From: Leptolyngbya sp. 'hensonii'
GTDB lineage: Bacteria; Cyanobacteriota; Cyanobacteriia; GCF-001939115
Reading direction: 5' to 3'
DNA: 64,000 nt
Assembly: GCF_001939115.1 (NCBI RefSeq)
Contig: NZ_MQTZ01000019.1
Coordinates: 62,001 to 126,000, forward strand
The notes below the pieces were generated by a model. That model saw only the letters and a list, made by a program, of their open reading frames with translations, did not search any database and was not told where the DNA came from. The translations under genes were made by a program, and so were the position numbers. Positions within the stretch are counted from its first letter, which is position 1. Every line of letters begins with the position of its first letter. Shown here piece after piece: positions 27,149 to 37,714 of the stretch.

Positions 27149-27225
27149 GAGCGTAACTTGTGACTTTGGCTTGATCAGTGCTTCATCTACCCGCCATTAC
27201 TCGCCATGAATTGGGGATGGGTTGC

Positions 27226-27268
27226 AGATAGGTTGAACCAATTTTAGAACACATTCTAAAACCTATCT
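27226..27268. repeat. Interrupted palindrome upstream of the GNAT gene
   Basis: An inner stem TTTTAGAA-CACA-TTCTAAAA (27242-27261) is extended by AGATAGG (27226-27232) and CCTATCT (27262-27268), with a 9-base bulge on the left. It lies between the divergent ABM and GNAT genes and could be a regulator site or terminator. Confidence 0.45.
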
Positions 27269-27362
27269 ACTTGGGTCGAATGCTCAACTTTACTCCCCTG
27301 AAAGTTTCGCGGTTTTAGCTCACACGGCCTAAGCATCCTATTGGAGTAGACTGACGAGAGAT

Positions 27363-27821
27363 ATGAGTCATTACCTGATTGCAGGGGCAGATCCTGAAGT
27401 CGTTTTCAATTTCCCGTTCATGAACATCGAATACCGTTACGACGCCAAGATCACTGTTGAGGCCGCCATTGACCTCTACAAACGTTCCACTCTTGGGGAG
27501 AGGCGGCCTATCGATCGCCCTGACATATTTGAGGGCATGCTCAACAATGCCAATCTCATCATTACTGCTTGGGATGGAGAGCGCTTGGTTGGGATCTCTC
27601 GTTCCCTCACCGACTTCACCTATGTGGCCTACCTTGCAGACCTTGCTGTTGACGCCGAGTATCAGCGTCGTGGCATTGGTAAGCGTCTCATCCAAGAAAC
27701 CAAGCAAAGACTAGAGCGTGAGTGTATGGTCGTTCTGTTAGCGGCACCGATGGCTAATGAGTACTACCCGAGGATTGGTTTTGAACACAACCCTCGGGCA
27801 TGGGTGCTTAGGGGTGGTTAA
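27363..27821 (+). CDS. GNAT family N-acetyltransferase
   Basis: A 152-residue acetyltransferase using acetyl-CoA. GNAT motif A is complete: VAYLADLAVDAEYQRRGIGK followed by RLIQETKQRL. The last strands give CMVVLLAAPMANEYYPRIGF. The substrate is unknown. MNIEYRYDAKITVEAA (ATG 27420) is the commoner family start, but it lacks a ribosome site, whereas the ATG at 27363 follows GAGAG. This gene stands alone next to palindromic DNA. Confidence 0.85.
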   Translation: MSHYLIAGADPEVVFNFPFMNIEYRYDAKITVEAAIDLYKRSTLGERRPIDRPDIFEGMLNNANLIITAWDGERLVGISRSLTDFTYVAYLADLAVDAEYQRRGIGKRLIQETKQRLERECMVVLLAAPMANEYYPRIGFEHNPRAWVLRGG

Positions 27822-27905
27822 CCTTATGGTGGCATGATCTGGGCTGAGAATCGCCAACCGAACGGCACTATGTTTGCGTTTCATCTGCCAGTATTACCGG
27901 TTCAA

Positions 27906-30392
27906 TCATCTGGAGCGCCCTGAAATATCAGCTAACTCCTTTCCCACTCTTTGGAGCATCGCGAAGAACGGTTTCCGGTTTGACCGCCGGTTCAAGCACT
28001 CCGGCAGGGTATAAGCCCAGAAAGCGGCGGTGGGTAAGAGCCAGGGGAGGAGAAGATGGGCGGAGATGTAGAACTGCAGGCTGAGCAGGCCATACCCGAT
28101 CGTTCCCCCACCAATGGCCCAGCACCAGACCTGGGGATTGGGAAAGCGACGCATCCCGTACACAGTGCCAGCACCCAGGAAGAGGGCAACGACGATCGCC
28201 CAGAGATCGGGAATTGGCACCACCAGGTTGCCGGTTAGATAATGCTGCACCAGATAGGCATGCAGTTGTCCTCCGGAAAAGCTGGTTTGCTGACTGGTGC
28301 GGAGCCAGTATTTGACACCAGCAGGTTGGGGCAGGGTATCCTGCCCCGCCCCCGCAACACCCGCTTCATCGTAATAGGGGACGATCAGGACCACCTGTGC
28401 TGGAATGCGATCACCCTGGGGAATGGCTGCCGGGTTCTTCAGCACCTGCCAGGCTGGAACGCGGGTGTAGATGCGATCGGGGGGGAGAGAGTAGTCAATG
28501 ATTGGGTTCAGCCACATCTGACCGATGCCATAGGCAAAATTGGTGATCGGATGCAGTTGGGCCTGGGGTGGGAAAAAGCCGGAATGGGGGGTGCCCTGCT
28601 TCTGGAGGGTGCGATCGAGTTGCTCCCACAGGGTCGCCTCCGTCTGGGGTAGGGAGAGGGGATGGTCCCGATTCTGGAGTTGGCGGGTCAGGGCTAGAAG
28701 ATAGGCGAAGGGCAGCCTCTGGGGATAGGACGCTGATTGGGCGTCTCCCTGACTGTAGGGGATATAGTAGGTGGCGGCATTGATATGGCCTTCCAGCATC
28801 CAGGTGGGGGCAGCAATTTCGCCCAGGGTGCTGAGCCAGCCCGGATTCATGTCATTCCGAACGGTGGGCAAAACTAACCAGGTGCGGTGGGGATGGCGTT
28901 GGGCGGCGGTTCGGAAAGCCTGGGCCAGACGACGATCGCCCTCGGCCCCATCCCGATCCTGGTGGGAACGATCCAGCAGGTAGTCAATTCCCAGAACTCT
29001 GGCATCCAGGGCCGTGAGCCGATCGACCAGAGTGGCCAGGTAACGCCGGTCCATGGGATTGGGGGTCGAAATTTTGGCTTCCCGGATCGAGTCGGCATCA
29101 ATTTGGACCAGTAACACGGGCGGGGGATCTGTGGGGATTTGGCGGGTAACCTGGCGATAGGCAGCCTGAATCCCCGTGCGTTGATTCAGTAACTCTGCCT
29201 GTAAGCCCAGATTGCCACTGAGTAGGGTCAGGGCTGCCAGGCCGATCGCCGATCGGCGTCCCGGTAGACTCTGTTTCACGGTTTTCCAGAGACCCCTGCA
29301 GGGGATGCGAAACAGGGTGGCCTGGGGATGGCGAAACAGGGAGGGGATGAGATGGGCGGAGGGATAGGTGACATTCAGCCCAAGCTTGAGATGGTGACAG
29401 GCTCGTAAGAGGGCAGTATGGAGATCCTGATGGTCATCCAGACCCTGCAGCACCTGCGCCAGAAATTCCTGGGCCACCTGGTTATGGATGGGTTCTCGCA
29501 TCACCACCACCTGACTCAAACCCAGCCCAATCAGAGCATCGGCAATACTGAGGCCACTGCAGGAATTGAAGAGGGCAAACTGGAGCCCCTGTTTCCTGGC
29601 CAGGGCCAAATCGGGGGCAATTTCCTGAATCAGAATCGACTCTCCGGGGGCGATCGCCAGTTCACCGCCCGTCAGGTCTGTTTCGTTGCTATGGCCAATG
29701 AAAAACAACCCATCCCAACCCTGAGGGTCAGTGATGGCAGTACGGATGGCCGTCATCAAGTCATGTCTCTTTTGCCCAGGCTGCCAACCCAGAAATGTGA
29801 CGCCTCGCTTGAGTTTCATATCCTGGATCGCCTGCTTCTCGGCTTCAAAGTTCAACCCGGTCTCATCCCCCAGGATGACGAGCAGACGGGGATTTTGTCG
29901 CTGGACTTTGGGAGAGGCGTCCTGCGTGATGTTGGCTGCTGTCCGGGCGATCCGAATCATGCCGCTGGTGGTGCGAATTTCCCAGGCTTCCCAGGGGAGG
30001 CGAGCCAGATCGATCGAATTGCAGGACAGAAAAAGATCCAAAGGGGCGTTTGCCTCTCGATCTGCGGATTCGGCCAGAGTCCCTCGGATTTTGATCAGCT
30101 CCCCCCGATTCAGCCAGTCATGGAATTCGGACAGGAGTTTGGCCTCCGCTTCTGCCAGTTTGGATCGCCAGCCTGTAGGGGGCGGCGTCACCGAGCCACT
30201 CTCCACCGCCTTACCTCTGAGTTCCTTCTGGTAGAAATTCAGGTAGGTGCGTTGCCAGATCTGATAGGCGGTAGTGAGCACTATCGGATAGGTCATCTGA
30301 GCGGTTAGCCTCTGGCCTTCACCCCAGGTCAACTTAAAGAGACAACTTTGTTCTACCCGGTTAACTTCGAGCTGGTAGGGGAAGGCATACAT
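27906..30392 (-). CDS. CHAT-CHASE2 protein (caspase-like protease plus sensor)
   Basis: An 828-residue protein. The N-terminal part (about 165-350) is a CHAT domain, a caspase-like fold, with both dyad residues visible: His in LFFIGHSNETDLTGGE (about 234) and Cys in FALFNSCSGLSIADAL (about 278). A membrane span follows (about 370-392), then an extracytoplasmic CHASE2 domain (about 405-700, with VLLVQIDADSIREAKI, LVDRLTALDARVLGIDY). Two or three C-terminal spans end it. A sensor may thus control a cytosolic protease. The start is the ATG at 30392, or the TTG at 30398. AAAGGAGG at 30417-30424 is unusually far upstream. It follows the DUF1822 gene. Confidence 0.88.
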   Translation of the reverse strand: MYAFPYQLEVNRVEQSCLFKLTWGEGQRLTAQMTYPIVLTTAYQIWQRTYLNFYQKELRGKAVESGSVTPPPTGWRSKLAEAEAKLLSEFHDWLNRGELIKIRGTLAESADREANAPLDLFLSCNSIDLARLPWEAWEIRTTSGMIRIARTAANITQDASPKVQRQNPRLLVILGDETGLNFEAEKQAIQDMKLKRGVTFLGWQPGQKRHDLMTAIRTAITDPQGWDGLFFIGHSNETDLTGGELAIAPGESILIQEIAPDLALARKQGLQFALFNSCSGLSIADALIGLGLSQVVVMREPIHNQVAQEFLAQVLQGLDDHQDLHTALLRACHHLKLGLNVTYPSAHLIPSLFRHPQATLFRIPCRGLWKTVKQSLPGRRSAIGLAALTLLSGNLGLQAELLNQRTGIQAAYRQVTRQIPTDPPPVLLVQIDADSIREAKISTPNPMDRRYLATLVDRLTALDARVLGIDYLLDRSHQDRDGAEGDRRLAQAFRTAAQRHPHRTWLVLPTVRNDMNPGWLSTLGEIAAPTWMLEGHINAATYYIPYSQGDAQSASYPQRLPFAYLLALTRQLQNRDHPLSLPQTEATLWEQLDRTLQKQGTPHSGFFPPQAQLHPITNFAYGIGQMWLNPIIDYSLPPDRIYTRVPAWQVLKNPAAIPQGDRIPAQVVLIVPYYDEAGVAGAGQDTLPQPAGVKYWLRTSQQTSFSGGQLHAYLVQHYLTGNLVVPIPDLWAIVVALFLGAGTVYGMRRFPNPQVWCWAIGGGTIGYGLLSLQFYISAHLLLPWLLPTAAFWAYTLPECLNRRSNRKPFFAMLQRVGKELADISGRSR

Positions 30393-30422
30393 AAGCAAGT
30401 AATATCAGCAGAACGACCTCCT

Positions 30423-31610
30423 TTATATGCTATCCCGAGGCTCTGGGGCTGGTTGAAACACGAAAGCGGGCAGGGTGAGGGCCATGCCGTTGAACAGGGC
30501 GATCGTGGCCGTAAATGGCTCTTCCTGGTTACCGATCAACCTGGCAAAGAGATAGGTTGGGTTCAAGGTCTCGTCCAGGGTCTGGTCTACCAGAATTTCG
30601 GTGGCATCTCTGATCTGGAGGGTAATCCCCGCAGGCAGAGGAACCGTTGTCTGGCTGCCTAAGATCAGGAGTAGACTCCATTCGGGGGTGCCAGTTCCTG
30701 ATATCTGGGGCCAGGTGATGGCATAAAGCCGCAGGCCATGGCCTCCCAGCAGAAAGTCGTGATAGGCTCCCCGAGACTGGGGAAGCAAGGGGGAACCGCT
30801 GCGGCGCTCCAGTTCTAAAATCACGCCTGCCAGTTCATCAACTGGGGAGAGCATGGACGATCGCAAGGCTGGAACCAAATCTGGCAGTAGAATCCATTGG
30901 ATCTGCTCCATCAATGCCTCCAGTTCATCCCGCAGCCAGAGGCCCACGTTGATCACCGGCTGCAGGAGGGGTTGCACCAGGAGATTGGCCACAGGCACCT
31001 GCGGCCCCGTGGTGTGGGGCAGGGGAATGGCTTTAGGGTCCAGGCAGCAGAGGTAGAGGAGCAGGCGATCGGGTCTGGCTTCAAACCAGGCCAGGGGCAG
31101 ATTGTAAGTCTGTTCCAGGGTCGCTGTCAGGGCATGGGCCTGGCGCTTTTGTTGCAGGCGATCGTAGCGCAGGAAGCCCTGCACCTGGACCTGGCCCAGA
31201 TCCTCCAGCACTTCCAGCAACACATAGAAGTGGGGGATATATTCAGGCCAGTCTACCGCCGGAACGGGAACCTCGATGATTTCCTCCATCAGACTGCCCA
31301 GGGCGATTAAGCCCAAGCGGAATGGACCCACCTGCACCCGTAGCATGCTGACTTCCTCAGCCTTCGGTAAGGAAAGGCAAGTGGTCTGATCGACCTCCAA
31401 GGGAAGGTCAGGTGCCTGCGTGTGAATCCACTGGGAAAAACCGGCCAGGGCCAGGGCGTTCAGGTAGACCTGCCACTGTTGCTGGGGCGAGGATAACTGG
31501 CGGCTGATTTGGCGAGCCCGATCGATCTCGGCGGCTTCCAGGAGCAGGGTTTCCGGTTGCAGGGCAGTGAAATCAAACATAGGGGCTGACCAGGTACATG
31601 GGACTTTCAT
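30423..31610 (-). CDS. DUF1822 family protein
   Basis: A 395-residue cyanobacterial protein of the DUF1822 family, with the N-terminal block QQQWQVYLNALALAGFSQWI and the later EYIPHFYVLLEVLEDLGQVQ, where homologues often have similar aromatic-rich strands. It has no signal peptide or clear membrane span. No biochemical function is known. Its ATG overlaps the stop of the sigma-like gene (ATGA, 31607-31610), and it ends 30 bases before the CHAT-CHASE2 gene. All three are therefore probably one operon, and DUF1822 may link sensor and regulator. Confidence 0.85.
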   Translation of the reverse strand: MKVPCTWSAPMFDFTALQPETLLLEAAEIDRARQISRQLSSPQQQWQVYLNALALAGFSQWIHTQAPDLPLEVDQTTCLSLPKAEEVSMLRVQVGPFRLGLIALGSLMEEIIEVPVPAVDWPEYIPHFYVLLEVLEDLGQVQVQGFLRYDRLQQKRQAHALTATLEQTYNLPLAWFEARPDRLLLYLCCLDPKAIPLPHTTGPQVPVANLLVQPLLQPVINVGLWLRDELEALMEQIQWILLPDLVPALRSSMLSPVDELAGVILELERRSGSPLLPQSRGAYHDFLLGGHGLRLYAITWPQISGTGTPEWSLLLILGSQTTVPLPAGITLQIRDATEILVDQTLDETLNPTYLFARLIGNQEEPFTATIALFNGMALTLPAFVFQPAPEPRDSI

Positions 31611-32977
31611 AGCGCCTCCCGATGCTCTTTAAGATAGCAACATAAACTACGGGCAAAGTGACTCTGGAGGCATTGGCTTTGGGGGTGAGCGGCTTCCGCT
31701 TCGGCCTCCTGAATAACGGCCTGGATCAACTGATCCAGGGCTGCATCCACCTGCTGTAGCCGATCCGGCTGCAGGTTCAGCCCTGCCGTGGTCAGGAGGA
31801 ACCTTGGCAGGTGCTGCAGCATGGTAAGCCGGACTGCATCTCGCAAGTCCTTCAGCTTGAGCAGTCGGGAGACCTCAAACTGTTGCTTTACCTGAATCAG
31901 GGGGGCAATCCGGCCCATGGCCAGCCCCTGACAGTGAAACAGCTCCAGTGCTTGCAGGAAATTGCGGGCTTTTTGGGCATCCTTCCGCTCCAGGGCTGCG
32001 ACCCGCTGCTGGATGACCTGGGCGATCGCCCGCTCCAGGGTACTGTCGAACTCCCGGCGAAACAGCGCCAGGAACTCTGCCTGCTCCCGATCGTCCTCAC
32101 TGAAGCGCGGATCGGTCAGTCCCTCTGAGACCCGATCGTCCAGGGCCAACTGGCGCACCTGACCTTTCCGGGCATGAATCCGGTATTCCCGTAACAGCTC
32201 AGCGATCTCTCGCAGTCGCTGCAAGACTGGTCGGGGAGACCAGCCTTGATCAGGGAGCAGGGCGACCATTCGTTGCAACTGCTCCTCCGTGGGTGGGGAG
32301 CAACGCCCCTGGCTCTTGCGCTGGAGGCGATCGTGACGGTAAATAGCATGATAGCTGGCCAAAATCTGGACATCCTGACGGATCAGGGTGGCTGGGAGGC
32401 GGTGGAACAGGGCGAAAATCCGTTCCAGTTGGCGGAGTTGGGTGTCATTAAGAATAGCCCAGTCACTGATCAGGTAGATGCCATGGGCTAACAGGAAGGT
32501 ATTGAGTTCACTGCTGCGTCTAATCCGAAGACTGACCCAGGTGCTGAGGCTACTCTGTTGGGCATCAAAAGTCTGCAAAATATCATAGCCAGTGGGGACA
32601 AAAGTCTTCGGTTGATCCGTCGATGGCCCAGAGAATTCTGGAATATCATTGAGCACACAGGCCAGTAAATCATGACGGGTGAAGCCGTTAGTCCTCCCAA
32701 ATTGATTATCCAGGTGGGTACAAACCTGAACAATCTGACCAGAAATGTAACATCTCAGGCTCAATGCGGCCAGACGCCGCCTTTCCATCGTTTCGGCAGG
32801 GGCTTTGTAAATCGTCAGCAGGTGTCGTTGCATCTGCTGATCTGAAGGGGAGACTTCCGGATTGCGATCGAGCCATTGTTCCTGACAGAAAGTTTTGACC
32901 AGAGGCAGCTCGGTGGTGAGATAGCCCCCGGCTGGGTTGATCCGGAAAAAGGTCCAGTAGGTGGATGCGATCGTCAT
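31607..32977 (-). CDS. Divergent sigma-70-like protein of the CHASE2/DUF1822 block
   Basis: A 456-residue soluble protein. It resembles a highly divergent sigma factor: a helical N-terminal half with ERRRLAALSLRCYISGQIVQ and YDILQTFDAQQSSLSTWV (region 2-like, compare the F-S-T-W of true factors). A C-terminal helix-turn-helix-like block, ALELFHCQGLAMGRIAPLIQ then QFEVSRLLKLKDLRDAVR (about 345-395), recalls region 4. A charged linker lies between. It is the first gene of the block and is translationally coupled to DUF1822. Whether it binds core polymerase is not shown; a plain DNA-binding protein is the alternative. Confidence 0.6.
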   Translation of the reverse strand: MTIASTYWTFFRINPAGGYLTTELPLVKTFCQEQWLDRNPEVSPSDQQMQRHLLTIYKAPAETMERRRLAALSLRCYISGQIVQVCTHLDNQFGRTNGFTRHDLLACVLNDIPEFSGPSTDQPKTFVPTGYDILQTFDAQQSSLSTWVSLRIRRSSELNTFLLAHGIYLISDWAILNDTQLRQLERIFALFHRLPATLIRQDVQILASYHAIYRHDRLQRKSQGRCSPPTEEQLQRMVALLPDQGWSPRPVLQRLREIAELLREYRIHARKGQVRQLALDDRVSEGLTDPRFSEDDREQAEFLALFRREFDSTLERAIAQVIQQRVAALERKDAQKARNFLQALELFHCQGLAMGRIAPLIQVKQQFEVSRLLKLKDLRDAVRLTMLQHLPRFLLTTAGLNLQPDRLQQVDAALDQLIQAVIQEAEAEAAHPQSQCLQSHFARSLCCYLKEHREAL

Positions 32978-33274
32978 AGGTGGGAACTCACATTCAGATA
33001 CCTTGTGACTCTCTTGGATGGGTGAGGCTTGTCTGCTGGTATCTTATAGTTCTGAAGCCGATCCTCCTATGCAGGTGTTGGGTCATATAGGTAGGAAAAG
33101 CGATCGACGGCTGCCGGGGCCACAAGACCAGTCAGGAGTCAGCAAGTGGGCCAGCAGGGTGTTTAACCTCTCGCCCAGGCTCTGCCGGAGTGCCTAAGCA
33201 GACCCACCCCGGCGCTACGCGCCACCCCTCCCAAGAGGGGATTGTTGCCTATGAAACTGTAATGGGTCTAGATG
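32978..33274. other. Intergenic region before the relic zone
   Basis: No gene seen. Its right part carries the hairpin repeat listed at 33201-33242. The sequence upstream of 32977 should hold the promoter of the sigma-like operon, but I cannot pick a convincing -35/-10 pair. Confidence 0.4.
33201..33242. repeat. Cyanobacterial intergenic hairpin repeat
   Basis: Two adjacent palindromes, GGCGC-TAC-GCGCC (33211-33223) and CCCCTC-CCAA-GAGGGG (33225-33240), in the arrangement typical of a repeat that recurs in many filamentous cyanobacteria. Confidence 0.55.
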
Positions 33275-33291
33275 TCAAGGATTGAAGGGGT

Positions 33292-33315
33292 GGAGAGGTT
33301 GCATGTAACCTCTCC
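33292..33315. repeat. 9-bp palindrome GGAGAGGTT/AACCTCTCC
   Basis: Perfect arms around a 6-base loop, 14 bases beyond the CRISPR-type repeat. It could act as a hairpin terminator for the relic. Confidence 0.6.
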
Positions 33316-33329
33316 ACGCCACAAAATCT

Positions 33330-33364
33330 GTTTCTGTCCCCTTGCGGGGAATGGGTAATGAAAC
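33330..33364 (-). CRISPR. Solitary CRISPR-type repeat
   Basis: A 35-base unit, on the minus strand starting GTTTCATTACCC, with the centre CCCCGCAAGGGG and ending ACAGAAAC. Terminal GTTTC/GAAAC and the CCCCGCAAGGGG stem are typical of cyanobacterial CRISPR repeats, especially those seen with type III systems. Only one intact copy exists. A weak partial match (GTTTCAT at 33251-33257) lies 72 bases further on. There is no array, leader or cas gene set in the window, so this is a relic. Confidence 0.6.
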
Positions 33365-33631
33365 GTCCACCCCTGAGCAGCCCTGATTCTTTTGGACCCG
33401 TTCCCAGGCCGATCGCAAGTTCTCAAGACTCAGGCCGAAGAGAGGGGGAGTCTGCATGACCATCCTTCAGATGCGAAAATGCTCTCTGAAGACAATAATA
33501 TGGTATGGGTAGGAGAAAGGTTGCTAGAATTCTCTGGATGGTGAGTTGTAGGCACCTATTAATTGCAGGATCTCAGAAGATCTTGATTCCCCAGCGATCG
33601 TAGGGGTGGGGGCAACCTGGAATCCTCATTC

Positions 33632-35977
<2,346 letters not shown>

Positions 35978-36256
35978 ATGAAAATCTGGGTTATCAGCTT
36001 TATTCTGCTGTTTGGCTTTGCCGAGTTCTTCCAGTGGGCCAGTCATGTCACCCTGCCCCTGCCCGTCTTTATTTTGGCAGGAGCCCTGTTGGCGATCGCC
36101 TCCAATGCCGACAAGCGATCGGGACTGCCTTTCCGGGCTCAACCAACCTCACCCGCTCCCAACCTCCCGGCTGAACCAGCAACGCCCCTGCCCCCACCCG
36201 CGCCCCCGCGCCGATCGATTTCCTTTCTGATTCGCAACCCGGAAGAGACTGACTGA
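35978..36256 (+). CDS. Small single-span membrane protein, function unknown
   Basis: A 92-residue protein with two hydrophobic segments (KIWVISFILLFGFAEFFQW and LPLPVFILAGALLAIASNA), then a long Pro/Ala-rich cytoplasmic or lumenal tail and a short end SISFLIRNPEETD. No named family is recognised; the layout is common for cyanobacterial membrane proteins of unknown function. I use the ATG at 35978; a TTG at 35957 is open. It lies 44 bases before the ABA4-like gene on the same strand, so the two are probably co-transcribed. Confidence 0.65.
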   Translation: MKIWVISFILLFGFAEFFQWASHVTLPLPVFILAGALLAIASNADKRSGLPFRAQPTSPAPNLPAEPATPLPPPAPPRRSISFLIRNPEETD

Positions 36257-36300
36257 AGGGCAGGCAATGATAAGAAGTCCCCACTGAACCCTCATTTTGG

Positions 36301-36759
36301 ATGGCTATGACAATCACGATTGATCTTTTGTATAACGGGGCAAATCTCTTTGTCCTCCCCTTTTGGGCGCTCATGATTCTGCTACCGAACTGGGGGGTAA
36401 CCCAACGGGTGATGCAATCCTATCTGCCGTTTGTGGCCCTGGCTGCCCTCTACCTCTATTGGTTTACTGGGGCGCTGAATGCGGAAACGGCCCAGGCTCT
36501 GGCCAATCCCCAATTGGCCGATATTGCCCGGTTTTTTAGCGAGAAAGAGGCGGCGGCGATCGGGTGGGTGCATTTCCTGGTCATGGATCTGTTTGTCGGG
36601 CGTTGGATCTACTGGGAAGGCCAGAAGACAGGGATCTGGACTGTCCATTCCCTCCTGTTCTGCCTGTTCGCCGGTCCTCTGGGGCTGCTCTCCCACATCC
36701 TCACCCACTGGATCGCTCAGCGCTTCTCCAAAACGGCTTCTGAAGTGGAAGCGGCCTAA
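36301..36759 (+). CDS. ABA4-like family protein (DUF4281)
   Basis: A 152-residue polytopic membrane protein of the ABA4 family, named after the plant plastid protein needed for neoxanthin formation. Family marks are NGANLFVLPFWALMILLPNW, the W-V-H-F of AIGWVHFLVMDLFVGRWIYW, and GPLGLLSHILTHW at the end. Four spans are predicted. Cyanobacteria do not generally make neoxanthin, so the role here is open, though carotenoid-related chemistry is plausible. Its last four bases overlap the convergent EamA gene. Confidence 0.85.
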   Translation: MAMTITIDLLYNGANLFVLPFWALMILLPNWGVTQRVMQSYLPFVALAALYLYWFTGALNAETAQALANPQLADIARFFSEKEAAAIGWVHFLVMDLFVGRWIYWEGQKTGIWTVHSLLFCLFAGPLGLLSHILTHWIAQRFSKTASEVEAA

Positions 36760-37697
36760 ACGGATTTGCTGCCTGCTCCTGCTGTGCCTACGCCCAGCAA
36801 GAGCACCAGGGTTCCTAGCAGGACCAAGGTTCCAGGGATTTCTCGAAAGATTAAAATGCCCAGAAGGCTGGCCCCGATCGGTTCAAACAGAATGGCGAGG
36901 GAAACTAGTGTGGGGGACAGCCAGCGCACCGCCCAGTTGATGCTGCTGTGGCCGATCAGTTGGGGAACCAGAGCCATTAAAAGGAGATAGAAGTAAACAA
37001 TCGGCGGATAACCCGTGTAGCGGCTGCCCCACAACAGGGGGAGGGGCAGGAGCAGGAGGGCTGCCACACTGTAGGCAATCGCGCTGTAGTGGCTCAGGCT
37101 CAGTCCCTGCCGTTGGGCCTCGCGGCCTACTAAAAAGTAGAGGCTCACGGCCCAGGAGCCCACCAGGGCTAACCCATTGCCCAGGAGGGGCTGGGAAGCC
37201 CTACTGGGGACGCCCGTTTCTCCAAACCCAACGATCAGACTTCCGAGCAAGGCCAGAGCAATGCCCAAAATCGTCAGTCGGGTGGGTTTTTCCCCCCACC
37301 CGATCCAGGTGATCAGGGCCACCCAGACTGGATTGGTGGTGACCAGGGCCGTGGAGGCGACGATCGAGGTATAGGAGAGGGAGGTAATCCAGGTTGCGAA
37401 ATGCAGTCCCAGTAGGAGTCCGGCGACGATCGCCAAAGGAATGGGAGTGAAACGCTGCCTGGGGACAGGGACGGCTGTGGCCCTGGCCTGGAAGGATTGG
37501 ATGAGGACGATCGGCAGGATCATCAGAGCAGCCAGGCTGAGGCGGGATGCCGCGATCACCAGGCTGAAGCCCACCCCCTGCACCCCTGCGGCCCCGATCG
37601 CCAGACGGATCAGCACGGCGGACATCGAAACGGCCAGGATGCCACTCAGAAGGATGAGCCCAATCTGCCATCGGGTCGGGGGGGAATGGGAGGTCAT
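36756..37697 (-). CDS. EamA/DMT-superfamily transporter
   Basis: A 313-residue drug/metabolite-type permease with ten hydrophobic spans in two EamA halves. The first half ends around TRLTILGIALALLGSLIVGF and the second around LFREIPGTLVLLGTLVLLLG-like sequence (read here as FREIPGTLVLLG). FATWITSLSYTSIVASTALV is typical of the family. The substrate is unknown. It starts 17 bases after the dnaG stop on the same strand and may be transcribed with it. Confidence 0.9.
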   Translation of the reverse strand: MTSHSPPTRWQIGLILLSGILAVSMSAVLIRLAIGAAGVQGVGFSLVIAASRLSLAALMILPIVLIQSFQARATAVPVPRQRFTPIPLAIVAGLLLGLHFATWITSLSYTSIVASTALVTTNPVWVALITWIGWGEKPTRLTILGIALALLGSLIVGFGETGVPSRASQPLLGNGLALVGSWAVSLYFLVGREAQRQGLSLSHYSAIAYSVAALLLLPLPLLWGSRYTGYPPIVYFYLLLMALVPQLIGHSSINWAVRWLSPTLVSLAILFEPIGASLLGILIFREIPGTLVLLGTLVLLLGVGTAGAGSKSV

Positions 37698-37714
37698 AGG
37701 GGTGAAGCGTCTCT

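Larger units (their letters stand above)
33275..33457 (-). pseudogene. Truncated reverse transcriptase, probably CRISPR-linked
   Basis: The reading frame starts MQTPPLFGLSLENLRSAWER and continues VQKNQGCSGVD, the N-terminal signature of group-II-intron-type and CRISPR-associated (RT-Cas1) reverse transcriptases. The next codon of an intact enzyme should continue G-V-x-[IL]. Here the frame runs straight into a CRISPR-type repeat and then into a palindrome, and ends after 60 residues. A good ribosome site (GAAGGA, 5 bases) survives before the ATG at 33457. No catalytic YXDD part remains. Either RT class fits; the adjoining repeat favours the CRISPR one. Confidence 0.6.

Noticed and set aside
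29418-30308. 296-codon frame opposite the CHAT domain
   Set aside because: It is an antisense shadow; the opposite strand carries clear CHAT motifs.
33201-33364. A short CRISPR array with two repeats
   Set aside because: Only one repeat is intact. The second resembles it for about seven bases and belongs to a different hairpin repeat, and the spacing is not that of one spacer.
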